64,000 nucleotides of DNA, taken from assembly GCF_028502605.1 (NCBI RefSeq), contig NC_079236.1:3720001-3784000 (forward strand). Direction: 5' to 3'. Made by a program: the position numbers and the translations under genes. The stretch is from Trichoderma breve. Its lineage: Eukaryota; Ascomycota; Sordariomycetes; Hypocreales; Hypocreaceae. Each line of letters begins with the position of its first letter. Position 1 is the first letter of the stretch. Of this stretch, positions 21,642 to 32,909 are shown piece by piece. The notes beneath the pieces are model-generated. The model ran no database searches. It was not told the origin of the DNA and saw only the letters and a program-made list of their open reading frames with translations.

Positions 21642-22492
21642 CGCGCGTGATGGATGGGGAGGAGAGCCGCGACAGCAGCAAGAGGGAATTGATTCGGTCA
21701 GGTGGAATTGGAGATGATTAATAGTTTCGCATCCTTGAACTGAAGCTAAAGAACAGATGAGGAGTGAATGAAAGAAGAAAAAGAAGAAGAAAAGAAGGGG
21801 AAAGGGGCCGCAAATAGAAGAGCGGAAGAGGAAGAGTGACGATTGGATAGCAGGGAAAAGAGATGGAGAGGACAAAGGGTGGCGATAGGAATCATAGAAG
21901 AGTCACAGCTAGGTGAGACAGCTCTTATCGGCGATAGCGCGGTTCGGAAGTGAGTGCTGAAAGTCTGGGGTCATGGGCCCTGGAGTGGCACACCGCGGGC
22001 TCCGTAGCGTCCCCAGCGGTGGGGCCTCGGGGCTGTCAGGGGCTTTGCTCCAGCGGATCTGGCTGATGCTACAGCGGGTGCGGGTCCCTAGCTGATAAGG
22101 GGATGATCATGGGCATGGACATTATGCATCACCTGAACATTATGGCGACATCAAAGGATAGGTATGGAATGTAAATGCACATCATGAAAGATTCAAGGTA
22201 TAAAACACAAAATACACAATTAAATCTAAAGAAACATAAACAAAAAGAAACATAATTTTCCACCTAAAATAATCCCAGCGTCTCTCTTTTTTAAATGCCC
22301 GCAGAAATCCTCCCATATGACCGTTTCGCCATGATACTCCCGTACGCACGCAATACTAAATGTCCCTTGCTTCCAAGCTTGATTCACGATTTTTTCCCAA
22401 CCTGCTCCGTGCAAAATATGCCAAGTCCAATCATTCATACCACATAGTCTCAATTACATGTCGTCATTTGCCCCTCGTTTATGAGCAGCATT
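21642..22492. other. Intergenic region: mch1 leader and 3' flank of the next F-box gene
   Basis: The first ~250 bp are purine-rich on the plus strand (CT-rich mch1 leader on the minus strand), a usual fungal promoter/leader signature. From 22226 to 22453 there is a 75-codon minus-strand frame (MNDWTWHILHGAGWEK...) just downstream of the F-box stop. I cannot support it as a gene. Confidence 0.4.
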
Positions 22493-24584
22493 TCATGTCG
22501 CATCAGTGTCCCAAGAAATCCTCTCCAGGCTTGTAACCTTTCTTGTGTCCCACGAGCCGAGCAGCCTCGGCGGTTCAATTCGCTCTCCCTGGATGGGCCA
22601 GGGCGGATTCTTGGAGAACTCGGGCACGCCATTCTCATCCGTGCTTATTATACCGGGAAGATCGATTTCGTCGTTGCATGTGAGCAGCATGTATCCCTGG
22701 CCCGTCGTGATGATGAGGAAATCGTTGTCTACAAAAATTCTCCGCGCAAAACCAATCTCAAACATGTAGCCTGCAATGTCGGATCGATGGCGTAGACTTG
22801 CAGCATCGAGCTCACTGATGCGAGGGCATCCGTCCTCATCGGAGGGGCTGGCCACCAGCCACTGCATACCGTACGAGTAGTGTCGGCTGACGAGGTACTC
22901 GTCGAACCAGGCAATGATGAACTGATCCTCCCATACACACAAGTCAAAGTGTTTCACCGTTGGTGGGTACGGCCTCCGACGACTCTCATACTTGTTTTGT
23001 GCAAACGACTCAAGGAGGACATTGAAGCAGATGCAGAGCCATTCGGGATTCTTTTTGTTATCCTCTTCTTCCCAGGGGGCGTCTTCTTTGAGGAGCACAA
23101 ATTGGACAATCCCTATGGCGTAGCCACCGTAATTATCAATCTTGTGGCATGAAAGAGTTAGGCGCATGGCCGGACATGAGTGCCGACTGTCGGGGTGCCG
23201 TCGGTACCCTGGTAGGGAGAGTGAAGTCTCGAATCGAGCCACAGGAACGCCGCGGTCAAACTTGATGACAACGATGGTGTGGATGCGGGAGTCTGCACAA
23301 TGACAGCACATGGTTAGCACTTGAGGTACATGAGCCAACTAACAACACCTTACACTTACCTGGCAGTGGAGGCGAGTTCAGCCATCCTGCAAAGACGATG
23401 TCTGTGTCCGTTGGATGAAACATGACGCCGGGCACGCCTCCCAGGTCCTTTTCCCAGCCATTGGGCTGATGAAAGTGCTCGCCGTGGTCAATCTCTAGCT
23501 CATAGGCAGTGTCACTCCAGCCCCATATGACAACATGTCCCTGCTTGGTTACAAACGCCACCATGTCACCCTGAGCGTAGCACTGCGCAAACTTGCCTGG
23601 GAGGACGACGTTTTTAGAAAGCCGATTCTCCAGGTGAAACACGGTTCTAGCAGGCAAACGTTAGTAGATGAGACTATAACTCCGAAAATGAGAAGAGGCG
23701 CTTGTGACGTACATGGTTTGTCCATTGTCCGGTAAGTTTCGGTCCCGGTACGAAGGTGCACTTGATGCCAGGATGACGAGGCTGTCGGTGACGGCCTGTA
23801 GCTGCAGCGGCCTTCCCGAGACGAAATCGACACCGAAGCTGAAGCGAGCCCTCTCCCGGGTGTATAAGTCATCGACAAAGAGGTGACAGTTGTCCGGCTG
23901 CCAGGCCATCTTGCCGTTGGAATAGCAGATGGTCAGAGGCGCGAAGCCAAAGTCCACCTTGCGCAAGTCACCAAGCTGACGGCTCGGCGGCGCCTCTTCG
24001 CTGCTGATGAAGTAATCAGAGCTCCAGCCCACATCCCATGAGACAAATGATCGCTTGCTGCGGCTAATGAAGTGCTTCCGCAGGTAGCGCTTGGCCGAGG
24101 CCAGAAACAGTTCGTGACGGTCTGGCACGTCGCCGCCGTAGAGCTCCAAGAGGCCGGGGAAGAAGCGGCGGCACAAAAACGTCGAGACGACCCCCTGCGT
24201 CCAGGCCTCGCGCCAGTCCTTGCTGACCAAGAAGCAGTTGAGCACGTCCTGCAGCCGCAGGTGAGGCACAATGGAGGCGAAGACCTCTGGCGGCAGTTCT
24301 CTCAGGCCGGCGAAGCCCTCCATCTTGATGTGGCCGTCGCGGAAGCGGTTCCGGATGTAGAGCAGGTCCCAAGGCGAGAGGCTGTCGAGAAAGGCGTCGA
24401 GCGACTCTCTCCGGCGGCTAGGCTTGGAGCTCGGCACTACGAAGCGGTGCTTTGACTGGTTCTGCTTGAGCTTGAGCTGCTGCGTGTCTGCCAGGGGTAA
24501 GAAGGAAGACGACGAAGATGACGGAGAGGGAGACGGCGAAGAGGACGGGGACGAAGGCGAAGGCGAAGGCGGAAGAGAAGTCAT
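22493..24584 (-). CDS. F-box domain protein
   Basis: Three exons (23713-24584, 23360-23646, 22493-23292) with 66- and 67-nt introns give 652 residues. The ATG at 24584 is chosen because the frame upstream has only TTG. A Ser/Pro-rich N-terminus (PSPSPSSPSSSPSPSPSSSS) is followed by an F-box at about residues 90-135: LRELPPEVFASIVPHLRLQD and VLNCFLVSKDWREAWTQGV. The rest looks beta-rich with repeated Trp motifs (HVVIWGWSDTAYELEIDHGE, FHPTDTDIVFAGW), consistent with a propeller-like domain, although WD repeats are not canonical. It is presumably an SCF ubiquitin-ligase substrate receptor. Both splice joins restore frame and sense (QTI-TVFHLENR and LPD-SRIHTIVV). Confidence 0.78.
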
Positions 24585-26262
24585 GGTTATTGCATCATGA
24601 TACTCCGGGGTCACAATGGAGACAGAGACACAGAGAGAGTCAAGGTAGGGTGTCGGAAGCTGAGTCAAAATGAAATTAAGAGCAGCAAGGGAACAGAATC
24701 AATCCCCCGCCACGGAAATTGGGCAAAAAGAAGAGGCAGAGGAAATGTTTGAGACAGGTAAGCACAAAGACGGGACAGAAGATGGTAGAGTAAGAAAAAA
24801 ATAAGAAAAATGAGAAAAAGAAGGAAGAGGGAAAAATGATGGATGAGCTGAGAAGCCTCGTTAAGCCGCCTGCCGAAGTTGAGACTGAGCAGAGCAGTAG
24901 GTGTACATGCGCAGTACCGACGGAAGTGGTGGGCGCGAGAGGCCGATGCGGTGCGGGAGAGTGTCACGTGTGGGTATCGGTACCGCACGATGCGTTAGCG
25001 GGTGCTGTATTCGCTGTGGCCTTTTCTTGCTGCAAACCAACAAACGCAAACGGGTAGAAGAGGAGATGAGAGAAGGTGATATGAGAAGAGAATAGAGAGT
25101 GGATGAATTAATCAAAAAATAGTACTAGTTAATAACAGTGACAATATTGAGAGTAGTATTATTAATATTAATTAATAGTTCGCTCGACAGGCACAGGCCT
25201 TCACATCTGCTCACCGAACTTGGCTTTTTGCTTGGCTTTGGGCGGGAACAGGGTCCGGTCGAAGAGGGGTACAAACCTTAGCAGGTTATGCAAGTCCTCG
25301 CCCAATGGCTCCAAGTACAGCGCAAGACACGCCTATAACAGCCTGAGATGCAGCAAGTAATCCACCCGGGCAGACAAATTGTTATCATTGGAATCCATTT
25401 CATGCAGCAATCCATTGGATGGATCAATTACATTGGATGTCCTGCACTGAACTGCACTGTAAGAAAGAGGCTCACAAGCAAAAGCAAAAGCAAAGCAGCA
25501 TCAAATCCATCCATTTCTTTGAATACGTGGTTCCACTGCCACGGGCTGGATCCCTGCCAAGATCAGATAAGCTGCGCGCCCTTGCGTCTTCCTCCACTTT
25601 TTTCCCTCTCACGATGCTTCTACTGTGGGATGCGATGCGGACAGTCGTTGGCGGGCTTACAGGACTGTTGTAGCTGTGATCGGCACAGTTGCCTTACGGG
25701 GGGTTCGGGATCGTCCGCGTCTAGAATTAAGCTGGCTTCACTTTTGGTTGTGATGAGCGGTGCCAATATTTGGCGCCTCTATTGTGATGGATGGATGGTT
25801 GGAGCTGAAGAGCCGCACATTTCCTGTCTTGTCGCATGTAGTATTGATCTGACTTACCCCGGGTTTTGTGTTACCACTACGGCTGATCCCTAGTAATAAT
25901 AGATTGATTGAGATGTTGGCAACAGTTCGTCCGCTAGTCATGACACAAACAATTACAGCTGCAGTGGCCATCTCGAATTTATGCTGGCATTGTGCAAACC
26001 TCGACCATCCACCTCGGATGCAGAAAGACGCCCTCTCTCCCCTCCCCAGCGTCCAAGACATGCAGCCCGGGCAATTAAACAATGCCAGCCCCAGTACAGT
26101 AGTCCCGCCTAAATGCCGAGTAGTCGCAGAAGAGAGAGAGAGAGCGAGAGAGTACAGAGTATGTACTCGTAGAACCCAAAGGAAGAATGACGAAAAGAAA
26201 CGGCCAAAAGACTGAAAATCGTACGATCCCCACGTCTCCCCCAGCCGTGATTCGCTCGCTCA
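24585..26262. other. Intergenic region, no supported gene
   Basis: About 1.7 kb. The left end is the purine/pyrimidine-biased leader of the F-box gene; 25120-25180 is A+T-rich (repeated ATTAAT). A GA-rich tract lies at 26132-26152. Open frames of up to 181 codons occur but show no domain, no biased codon use and no splice logic. Confidence 0.45.
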
Positions 26263-27657
26263 TCAACCACCCGTCCGGTAATACTCCTCCACGCCCTGCC
26301 ACCAGCTCTTGATCCCTGCCACGTCCAGCCACGACATGTCCCACGGGTCCTCAAACCACCACCGCCTGTCGCCGTCGCTGGCGTACTTCTTGAGGCTGCC
26401 CCCGTCGAACCGGTGGTTCTTGACGCCCACCAGCAGCACGGCGCTGCCCACCCGCGGCGTGAACCCGTCCGGGTCCAGAAACACCGTCAGGTGCACCTGC
26501 TTGGCCGTCGACGGGTCGGCGATGCGTGCCGTGCGCTGCCTGCCCGGCGCCAGGTGCGACGGCTCCACGGGCGACAGCGAGGCCACAATCGCCAGCACGT
26601 TGACCGACCAGTTCTGCGCGTAGGGGAGATGCGGGATCAGCCGCAGCGTCGTGAGCTTGAGGGGCGTCTGATGGTCGTGCCAGTCCTTGGCCAAGGCAAT
26701 TGGCTGCTGCTGCTGTTGTTGTTGTTGCTGTTGCGACTTGTCGCTGGTTGCTGCCGCTGCCGTCGTTGTCTCCCTTGCGTTGCTGGATGCAGCTGGCTTC
26801 TTGGGCGTCGTTTTCCGCGCTGGAAATGTGCGGGCTTCAAAGGCCTCGAACGCGTTCTCCAGGTCCTCGTCGTCCTCATCGTCGTCGTTGTCGTCCAGGG
26901 GTCTCGGGGTCTGGGCCTTGCCTTTGTCTTGGAATCTGGCCTTGGTGGGAGTCTGGACTGAAGGCGAGGCTTGCGGGTCTGCGAATCGGACAACGCCTCG
27001 TCTTGGCCTGGATGCCTTTGGCAGCGTCGTCTGTGCCTCTTCCGATGCCGTCCCCTGGTTCTCTCCGGCGAGTTGCTCGCCTGTGCTCACCTTGCCTGTG
27101 GCCACGGCTGGCTGTTCAGCATCTTCAGCATCCTCATCCTCAGCACCTGCGGCGTCTTTGCCCTTTTCATGCCGACGCCACATTGCCATATATGACTCGT
27201 TCCATCCAGCCGTCTCCAGCTCGTTGACAATCAGATACACCATGCCCTTTTCGTCATCCTTCTCTCTCTCCTCCCTATCATCTTCTTCCTCCTCCTCGTC
27301 TCCTTGGTCAAAGAGATTCTGCCCATCGGCCTCAGGCTCCTCGAACCGCATAACAAAGTCCCCCACTCTCACGCAGCATCCGACAAATACATCTTTCTTT
27401 TCCACTAGGTCAAACATGTCGGGGTGCAGCAGGGCCTGGATGCACAGCTCGCCGTCCCCCAACACCAACCTGACGGCGTGAGAGTCATCATCCTCAGGCG
27501 TCGCAGCCGGCACTGGGATCACGTCGATGCCCTCGACAATGAAGATGGAGCCTGATATGCAGCGGCGAGTGCTGAGCATCTGCCTGATGAGTGGCTGAAG
27601 CGTGAACGGCTCCTGGCTGGGAGCAGTTGTTATGGCGGCAGGATTGAGGCGAGCCAT
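26263..27657 (-). CDS. OB-fold nucleic-acid-binding protein, possibly telomere related
   Basis: Single exon of 464 residues from the ATG at 27657. Residues 1-120 form one conserved block (LIRQMLSTRRCISGSIFIVE, LVLGDGELCIQALLHPDMFD). The middle is low-complexity: acidic runs (QGDEEEEEDDREEREKDDEK), basic and Thr-Pro stretches, and a tract of ten Gln (about 26705-26734). The C-terminal ~150 residues are well conserved in fungi: WSVNVLAIVASLSPVEPSHL, then VHLTVFLDPDGFTPRVGSAV and GVKNHRFDGGSLKKYASDG. This has the beta-barrel pattern of an OB-fold and resembles telomeric single-strand-binding (Pot1/Cdc13-like) domains. A role in single-stranded DNA binding is inference. The family assignment would need a profile search. 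Confidence 0.6.
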   Translation of the reverse strand: MARLNPAAITTAPSQEPFTLQPLIRQMLSTRRCISGSIFIVEGIDVIPVPAATPEDDDSHAVRLVLGDGELCIQALLHPDMFDLVEKKDVFVGCCVRVGDFVMRFEEPEADGQNLFDQGDEEEEEDDREEREKDDEKGMVYLIVNELETAGWNESYMAMWRRHEKGKDAAGAEDEDAEDAEQPAVATGKVSTGEQLAGENQGTASEEAQTTLPKASRPRRGVVRFADPQASPSVQTPTKARFQDKGKAQTPRPLDDNDDDEDDEDLENAFEAFEARTFPARKTTPKKPAASSNARETTTAAAATSDKSQQQQQQQQQQPIALAKDWHDHQTPLKLTTLRLIPHLPYAQNWSVNVLAIVASLSPVEPSHLAPGRQRTARIADPSTAKQVHLTVFLDPDGFTPRVGSAVLLVGVKNHRFDGGSLKKYASDGDRRWWFEDPWDMSWLDVAGIKSWWQGVEEYYRTGG

Positions 27658-28005
27658 GGTTTCACACCACTTTTGCGCTGTGGCATCTTTGCAGAGGAGA
27701 AGCACGAGGTTTATTTGCCGCCGTAGGTTGCGACCGCCATTCTCGAGGCCCGTATAGACTCGTAAATTCACGATCCAGAGTGTAAATTAAAAATCCGTAG
27801 TGCAACGTGCCACCCAACCAACCCAAGGGCGACGGCTCCGTAGCTAAAAGCACGATAATGCATCTATCCGAGTTTGTCTCAACCGGGGCATTCCTACCAT
27901 CTCCACCGAAAATGAAGGAACCATGAAACTCAGTGTTGAAGATACCACTATCTTAGGATTATTACCCTAATCCTCTTTATCCAACAAAGCGACAGTCTCA
28001 ACGCC

Positions 28006-29091
28006 ATGAGTCACCCAGACATATTCCAAAAAGAGCTGGAAACAGCGTTTGGGGCCCTCCTCCAGGCCTCCAAATTAAGCCAGCTCATCATCTCCTCTCA
28101 GGATAAAGGAACCATCACAAAGGACGACTTTAGCCCCGTCACCATTGCAGACTTTGCCATCCAGGCTCTCCTGATTTCCACCTTTAAAGATGCATTTCCC
28201 GAGGACACCTTTGTAGGAGAAGAAGATGCTGCTGATTTGCGAGCCAACGAGGCATTAATGAGCCGTGTCTGGGATCTTCTCAACACCATTGCCCAGGATG
28301 AAGACACTCGGAGGGGCGCCTGCAAACTACCCCAGACTAAAGACCAGATGTGCAATCTGATCGACCAGGCGGGCACGAGCCATCCAGGGGGGCCGGGATC
28401 TGGCAGGGTTTGGGTGTTTGATCCGATTGACGGGACCAAGACATATCTGAGGGGCGAGCTGTACGCCATCAACATCGGCCTGATTGTCGACGGCAAGCAG
28501 ACTCTGGGTATTGTTGGATGTCCTAATCTGTCATTACATCACAAGGGCCCCCTTCGCAATAGCGATATTGATCCTGAGGGCAAGGGCTGCATCGTATATG
28601 CCATCAAAGGCCATGGCGCCTTTGCGAGATCTTTGCAAAGTGGATCTCAAGATGTCAAGCAGCTGCCTAAGCAGCCCGCAACACAGGACCTCAGCTTCGT
28701 CACATGCACTGGTCTCGTTGATTCAGCTCTTGACGGAGTTCATGAAGTGGTTGCGGAGCGTCTGGGAGTCGCCTTTCCAGGAAGCGACCTTGTGCCCTGG
28801 GTCCTTCGCTGGGCCGCCATGGCTCTTGGTATCGGCAACACGACTGTCTGGGTGTATAAGCGCCGAGACCGATTTGCGAAATCCTGGGACCATGCCGGAG
28901 CCATGCTTCTCTATGAAGAGACGGGTGGCAAGATTACAGACGTGCACGGCAAAGACATTGACTTGTCGGTTGGAAGAAAGCTGAGTGCCAACTTTGGATT
29001 TGTAGCTGCGCCGGTAGCAGCCCATGATACAGTATTAAAGGCGGTCCATGATGTATTACAAGAGCAAGGGAGGGATGCGTTTTTGCAATGA
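28006..29091 (+). CDS. 3'(2'),5'-bisphosphate nucleotidase-like phosphatase (Hal2/Met22 family)
   Basis: Single exon, 361 residues. The metal-dependent phosphatase signatures of the inositol-monophosphatase superfamily are in order: SPVTIADFAIQ (first metal-site region), GEED at about residues 72-75, VFDPIDGTKTYLRG at about 145-158, and SWDHAGAMLLYEETGGKITD near 300. These coordinate Mg2+ and the scissile phosphate. The family hydrolyses PAP or PAPS-type nucleotides, a step that supports sulfate assimilation and is inhibited by Li+ and Na+. Most Hal2 proteins read DPIDGTKGFLRG; here GF is replaced by TY, so this may be a diverged paralogue with altered specificity. No second copy is in the window for comparison. 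Confidence 0.85.
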   Translation: MSHPDIFQKELETAFGALLQASKLSQLIISSQDKGTITKDDFSPVTIADFAIQALLISTFKDAFPEDTFVGEEDAADLRANEALMSRVWDLLNTIAQDEDTRRGACKLPQTKDQMCNLIDQAGTSHPGGPGSGRVWVFDPIDGTKTYLRGELYAINIGLIVDGKQTLGIVGCPNLSLHHKGPLRNSDIDPEGKGCIVYAIKGHGAFARSLQSGSQDVKQLPKQPATQDLSFVTCTGLVDSALDGVHEVVAERLGVAFPGSDLVPWVLRWAAMALGIGNTTVWVYKRRDRFAKSWDHAGAMLLYEETGGKITDVHGKDIDLSVGRKLSANFGFVAAPVAAHDTVLKAVHDVLQEQGRDAFLQ

Positions 29092-29250
29092 GTGTAAATT
29101 GTATATTGTAAAATAGGAAAAGCGGGAGGGTGGCATTGCGAATATTACTGCATCACATCTAAATTAGAACACTTGTGTAAGCTTGTTATTACGGCCGGTA
29201 TCTATCAACAAATATATAGATAACAAGAGTAGTAGAGTCGGCATTGCGAC

Positions 29251-30267
29251 CTACTTGGTATACACACCATGGCTGACGGCGTGATATCCCTTCTTCCCTA
29301 CTATCTCGACCAAGTCGCTGCGCCAATCCTCACCGCGAGCCAATTTCTCAATGATCCCCGCAAACGTGTATTCGGGTTCCCAGCCGAGTTCTCGGACAGC
29401 TTTTCCCGAGTCGTACACCCGATCCATGCGATCCAAGTAGCTCCATCCTTTCTCACGAAACACAGCTGCAGCTGCGGGAACGACTTTGTCAAACACTTCT
29501 GCTGGGTTTTTGTCCAGGGCAGCCAGAGTCTCTAGATTATTTGAGAATGGCGGCGGTGCACTGATAATGTACTTGGACCATCCAATCTGTCTCGCCTTGT
29601 CCATGGCGCAAACCGTTGCGGAAACAATATCCTTGATATCACAACGACGGTACGCCATCTCCAAGACCTTGAGATTGTCGTCGCTCATCGCATTCCGCCG
29701 ATCTTCATCGTCATCTTCCTCTGGAAAGAAGCGGCTCACACGAAGAACCAGTATCGGAAGATTATGCTGCTTGTGGAAAAGTTGACAAACATCTTCAGCC
29801 GCAATTTTAGTCACTCCATAGATGTTCTTGGGAATAGGAACGACCGTCTCGTCGATCCAAGCCGCGGGGGAGCCCGGCTTGGGGCTGAGCGCGGAGCCAA
29901 AAGCGCTGGTGGTGCTGAAGAAGACGAAGCTTTTGATTTGGTCTCCGAGCTTGGCTGATTCTTCGAGAAGTAAGAGAGTTCCTGCAATGTTTGTCTGGAC
30001 AAAGTCGTTTTTGGTGTGGGATCCGACGTGAGGTTTGTGGAGAGTTGCCGTGTGGAGGACGTGCTTGATTGGGTATTTTTGGAAGATGCCGGCGATGAGG
30101 GGTTCGTCTGTTATTGAGCCGACGCAAGTAGTTGTTGGAGAAGCGAGAATGTCAATTCCAATTGGCTTGAAGCCGAGTGATGGCAGAGTTATCATGAGGG
30201 CATGACCCAAATGTCCAGATGAGCCTGTGATAAGGACATCGTATTGGGCGTCTGTAGAAAGCTGCAT
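29251..30267 (-). CDS. NAD-dependent epimerase/dehydratase family protein (extended SDR)
   Basis: Single exon, 338 residues from an ATG at 30267. The Rossmann nucleotide-binding motif of extended SDRs is in VLITGSSGHLGHAL near residue 10 (GxxGxxG). The catalytic Tyr and Lys are in NIYGVTKIAAED (YxxxK), preceded by SFVFFSTTSAFGS, which gives the catalytic Ser/Thr. The substrate end is DNLKVLEMAYRRCDIKDIVS. The family includes UDP-sugar epimerases and reductases of sugars and sterols. The substrate cannot be told. It is convergent with the Hal2-like gene (159 bp between stops), so no shared promoter. Confidence 0.85.
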   Translation of the reverse strand: MQLSTDAQYDVLITGSSGHLGHALMITLPSLGFKPIGIDILASPTTTCVGSITDEPLIAGIFQKYPIKHVLHTATLHKPHVGSHTKNDFVQTNIAGTLLLLEESAKLGDQIKSFVFFSTTSAFGSALSPKPGSPAAWIDETVVPIPKNIYGVTKIAAEDVCQLFHKQHNLPILVLRVSRFFPEEDDDEDRRNAMSDDNLKVLEMAYRRCDIKDIVSATVCAMDKARQIGWSKYIISAPPPFSNNLETLAALDKNPAEVFDKVVPAAAAVFREKGWSYLDRMDRVYDSGKAVRELGWEPEYTFAGIIEKLARGEDWRSDLVEIVGKKGYHAVSHGVYTK

Positions 30268-31119
30268 ATTGACACGCTTATTCTTTACAATGTATAGCGA
30301 TTGACAAAAGAAAAAAAAAGGAAAATAATGAGAGACTAGAGATGTTTATATTAAATATTAGACTCAGTGTATACACATGTTTGACACGAGAAATCACAAG
30401 TTGAAAATCATTTGTTCCGATATTGTGGCCAAGAATTTAGAGTGGTGGGGTGCGCTGAGGGGATGCGGCGAATGAGTCGAGAAGCCGGCCACGTTAGTCT
30501 AAAAGAGGCAAAAAATGAAGACGGCGAAGAGAGACGGGGTTAGAGCAATCTTGAGTGTTTAGCTTGATTCACAAAGAACGGGGTTGAGCGTTAATTTGGT
30601 CTTGGACAGATGTGGAAATAATGAAAATTGAAGTAATAAGAACGGACCGGCTATCGGATCAAGAGAAGGATTCACGCGATTGGTTATTTGCTAACAGCGT
30701 GATGACGTGAAGATTCTAACGCTGGTTGAAGGCGATGTTGAACGTTTAAGTCGAGATGAAGTATGATGACTCTAATTTTTGGGCACTGTCAATTATGTTT
30801 GGGTTGAAAGGGAAGTGATGTCGAATTACAATCGTGAGTCTAATGTGCTCAACGTAAATAGAAGAAAATCGCAATGTAGCATGAGAATTCTAGTTTCTTC
30901 AATACATTACCCTGCATTTGACTGTCCTGCTTTGATGTGATGCAAGCTGTTTCTAATTGTCTGTTCCCACTATCTATGAGTCACTTGAACTACACACCTG
31001 GTGGATACATGGAACTGAATCTTAAATAGTAGGTATCTGAATCTACAAAATGAGATCTTTAAGTCACTACGCGCACTCAGTGGCCTGTAGGCCTTCGACA
31101 AAAGCGCAAATCCTCACCA
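30268..31119. other. Intergenic region, no supported gene
   Basis: A+T-rich (about 850 bp). Contains the promoter of the epimerase gene and the 3' flank of the next gene. No repeats or frames of note. Confidence 0.45.
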
Positions 31120-31950
31120 TCATCTCTTAACAACATCCCCGGCCATCCTAATTCTCACTCGCACCACGATGCCAAATCCCGTCAATGTCTCCCATAGCCC
31201 AAACTCGTTCTCTTTTCTAAACGTGACTTCTTCAGCTTTAGCGGTCATCACCACGTCATCTTTGGGCTCCTCAACCGCGGGGGCTGCTGGCCGGACTGCC
31301 TCGTCGGATTTCTTGAACAAACCCCAAATACTAGATTTCTTGCTGCTGTTCGCTTGACTGGCACATCGTTCTCTAATCGATTGCGTGTTTCTAGGAGCAG
31401 GGGCGGATCGTTGAGGTTGTAGATGCTTCGCAAGCCTCCGCGCCATATCTTCATTTTCCCACCAAAGTGAGCGGCTAGCCTCATCATCACCACCCTCCGA
31501 CCGTGACGATGGAATATAGCCATCTGCTTTCTTCTTCGTTTGGCCGTCGCCTTTCTTTGTGTTTTCGCGAACACGGATCAGCGTCCTAAATTCCCCCACG
31601 CGCTTTTCATCCTCGTCGCTAAACTTCCAGCTCTCGCCGATCGCTGCATCGGGCACAAACGTCGCTTCCGCAAGCCTCGGCGTCGGATGGATCTCTGAAA
31701 TGGAGGACAAGAAGTCTTCCATGTACGGTACTATGAGCGACAATACGTAGCTGTCGCGGTCATCTCTGGCTGAGGCTCTGGCAGCCTGAGAGGCGGTGAT
31801 TTCGCTTCGAAGACCGGCTACGTGGGACGAGAATATTGATGAAGGCCTGATGTCTGAGGGCTGGGCTGAGGCGCTGCTGACTGGATTCACACTCGGCGAG
31901 TATGGAGGTGGAAGATCGATTCCATCTTCCATGCCAAATTGATCGTCCAT
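31120..31950 (-). CDS. Uncharacterised conserved-type fungal protein with a PPxY motif
   Basis: Single exon of 276 residues. The start is the ATG at 31950 (MDDQFGMEDG); the frame above it offers only TTG. The N-terminus contains LPPPYSP, a PPxY motif that binds WW domains of Nedd4/Rsp5 ubiquitin ligases. A helical, ordered stretch follows (DSYVLSLIVPYMEDFLSSIS, then HPTPRLAEATFVPDAAIGES, then WKFSDEDEKRVGEFRTLIRV). The C-terminal part is basic and Ser-rich and ends in a short beta-like stretch (GFGIVVRVRIRMAGDVVKR). No transmembrane helix or signal peptide. I do not recognise the family; an adaptor for Rsp5 is a guess from the PPxY alone. Confidence 0.65.
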   Translation of the reverse strand: MDDQFGMEDGIDLPPPYSPSVNPVSSASAQPSDIRPSSIFSSHVAGLRSEITASQAARASARDDRDSYVLSLIVPYMEDFLSSISEIHPTPRLAEATFVPDAAIGESWKFSDEDEKRVGEFRTLIRVRENTKKGDGQTKKKADGYIPSSRSEGGDDEASRSLWWENEDMARRLAKHLQPQRSAPAPRNTQSIRERCASQANSSKKSSIWGLFKKSDEAVRPAAPAVEEPKDDVVMTAKAEEVTFRKENEFGLWETLTGFGIVVRVRIRMAGDVVKR

Positions 31951-32909
31951 GTTAAAAAACAATAGTTGTATCTGCGATACAGTTACACGTCAATCACAAG
32001 TATTTGATGAACAGAGGTAAAAGTGATAATGACAAAGTTACTTTTGTTAAGCAGCCTGTCGCTGCGGCTGAACGCTGTGCACTCAAGGTGAGGCGGCTTA
32101 GCGCCGAGACAGAAATCCGCCTTGAAAACGCCTTTGTTTGCACTGCTTTGCAATTCGCGCTTCATCAGTCAGCCTAACGAAGGCGTAGTGCTAGTATTGT
32201 TCGAGGACACTAGATGCACTATTGTACATCGACCCCATATGTTTTTGCAGATACCTACTAGGTGCCTACCCGCTCTTTGGTCTCGTGCCGTCGCTTTATT
32301 ATTTGGTTCTACCCCAAGAATGCCCAACTTCCGATAGAAAGTTCGCTTTTGAATCCGATTATGTTATGTTTTTTTTCATCCTTGTAAGCAGTAGTCTGGA
32401 TTATGCACGTATATATCGTCTTCATCGATGTGAAGCTTCTTATGAGATTGTTGCAAGCTTAGGTGAAATGCTGCTCTACCATTAGTATATGAATACATGT
32501 AACTATCATGTAATGGTCTCACTTGAGACCGCATCGTGGAGGATCTCATCGTTCGTATGGGAAAGTGGTATGATATAGTTCTGTACCACCTACACCATAA
32601 TTACGTGACATATGTAGACAAACATAAATGTCTGATGCGTTTCTTTCCCTTGCGGCGCAACTTGTGGATGTAAAGAAAGGTATCGTTATATTTGGTGACA
32701 AGATAACATCTGCCTTCCTCCCGACGATATCACCATACGCTAGAATTATGAACGGCTTTCTTGGTATATCCCAAAGCCTTGATTTTCCGTTGACACAATA
32801 CGATATTTGTTATCCATATGCTTCGTTAGTGACTTGAGTGATTCCATTATGGTACTCAGAGGTTGCTTGTTCTTCTGCGAGTTTATCTATGGTTGTAGTA
32901 TTAAGTTGT
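31951..32909. other. Intergenic region, no supported gene
   Basis: A+T-rich sequence between the PPxY gene and the last exon of the NLR gene. Short frames only. The NLR gene's 3' untranslated region presumably occupies the right end. Confidence 0.4.

Noticed and set aside
20373..21650. Several long plus-strand frames opposite mch1
   Set aside because: Shadows of the codon usage of the transporter gene on the minus strand.
22226..22453. 75-codon minus-strand frame behind the F-box gene
   Set aside because: Could be an extra exon, but the F-box protein ends naturally at 22493 and no splice signals join them.
25348..25893. 181-codon plus-strand frame
   Set aside because: Scattered cysteines and stops in related frames, no domain, non-coding-looking composition; in a promoter-rich gap.
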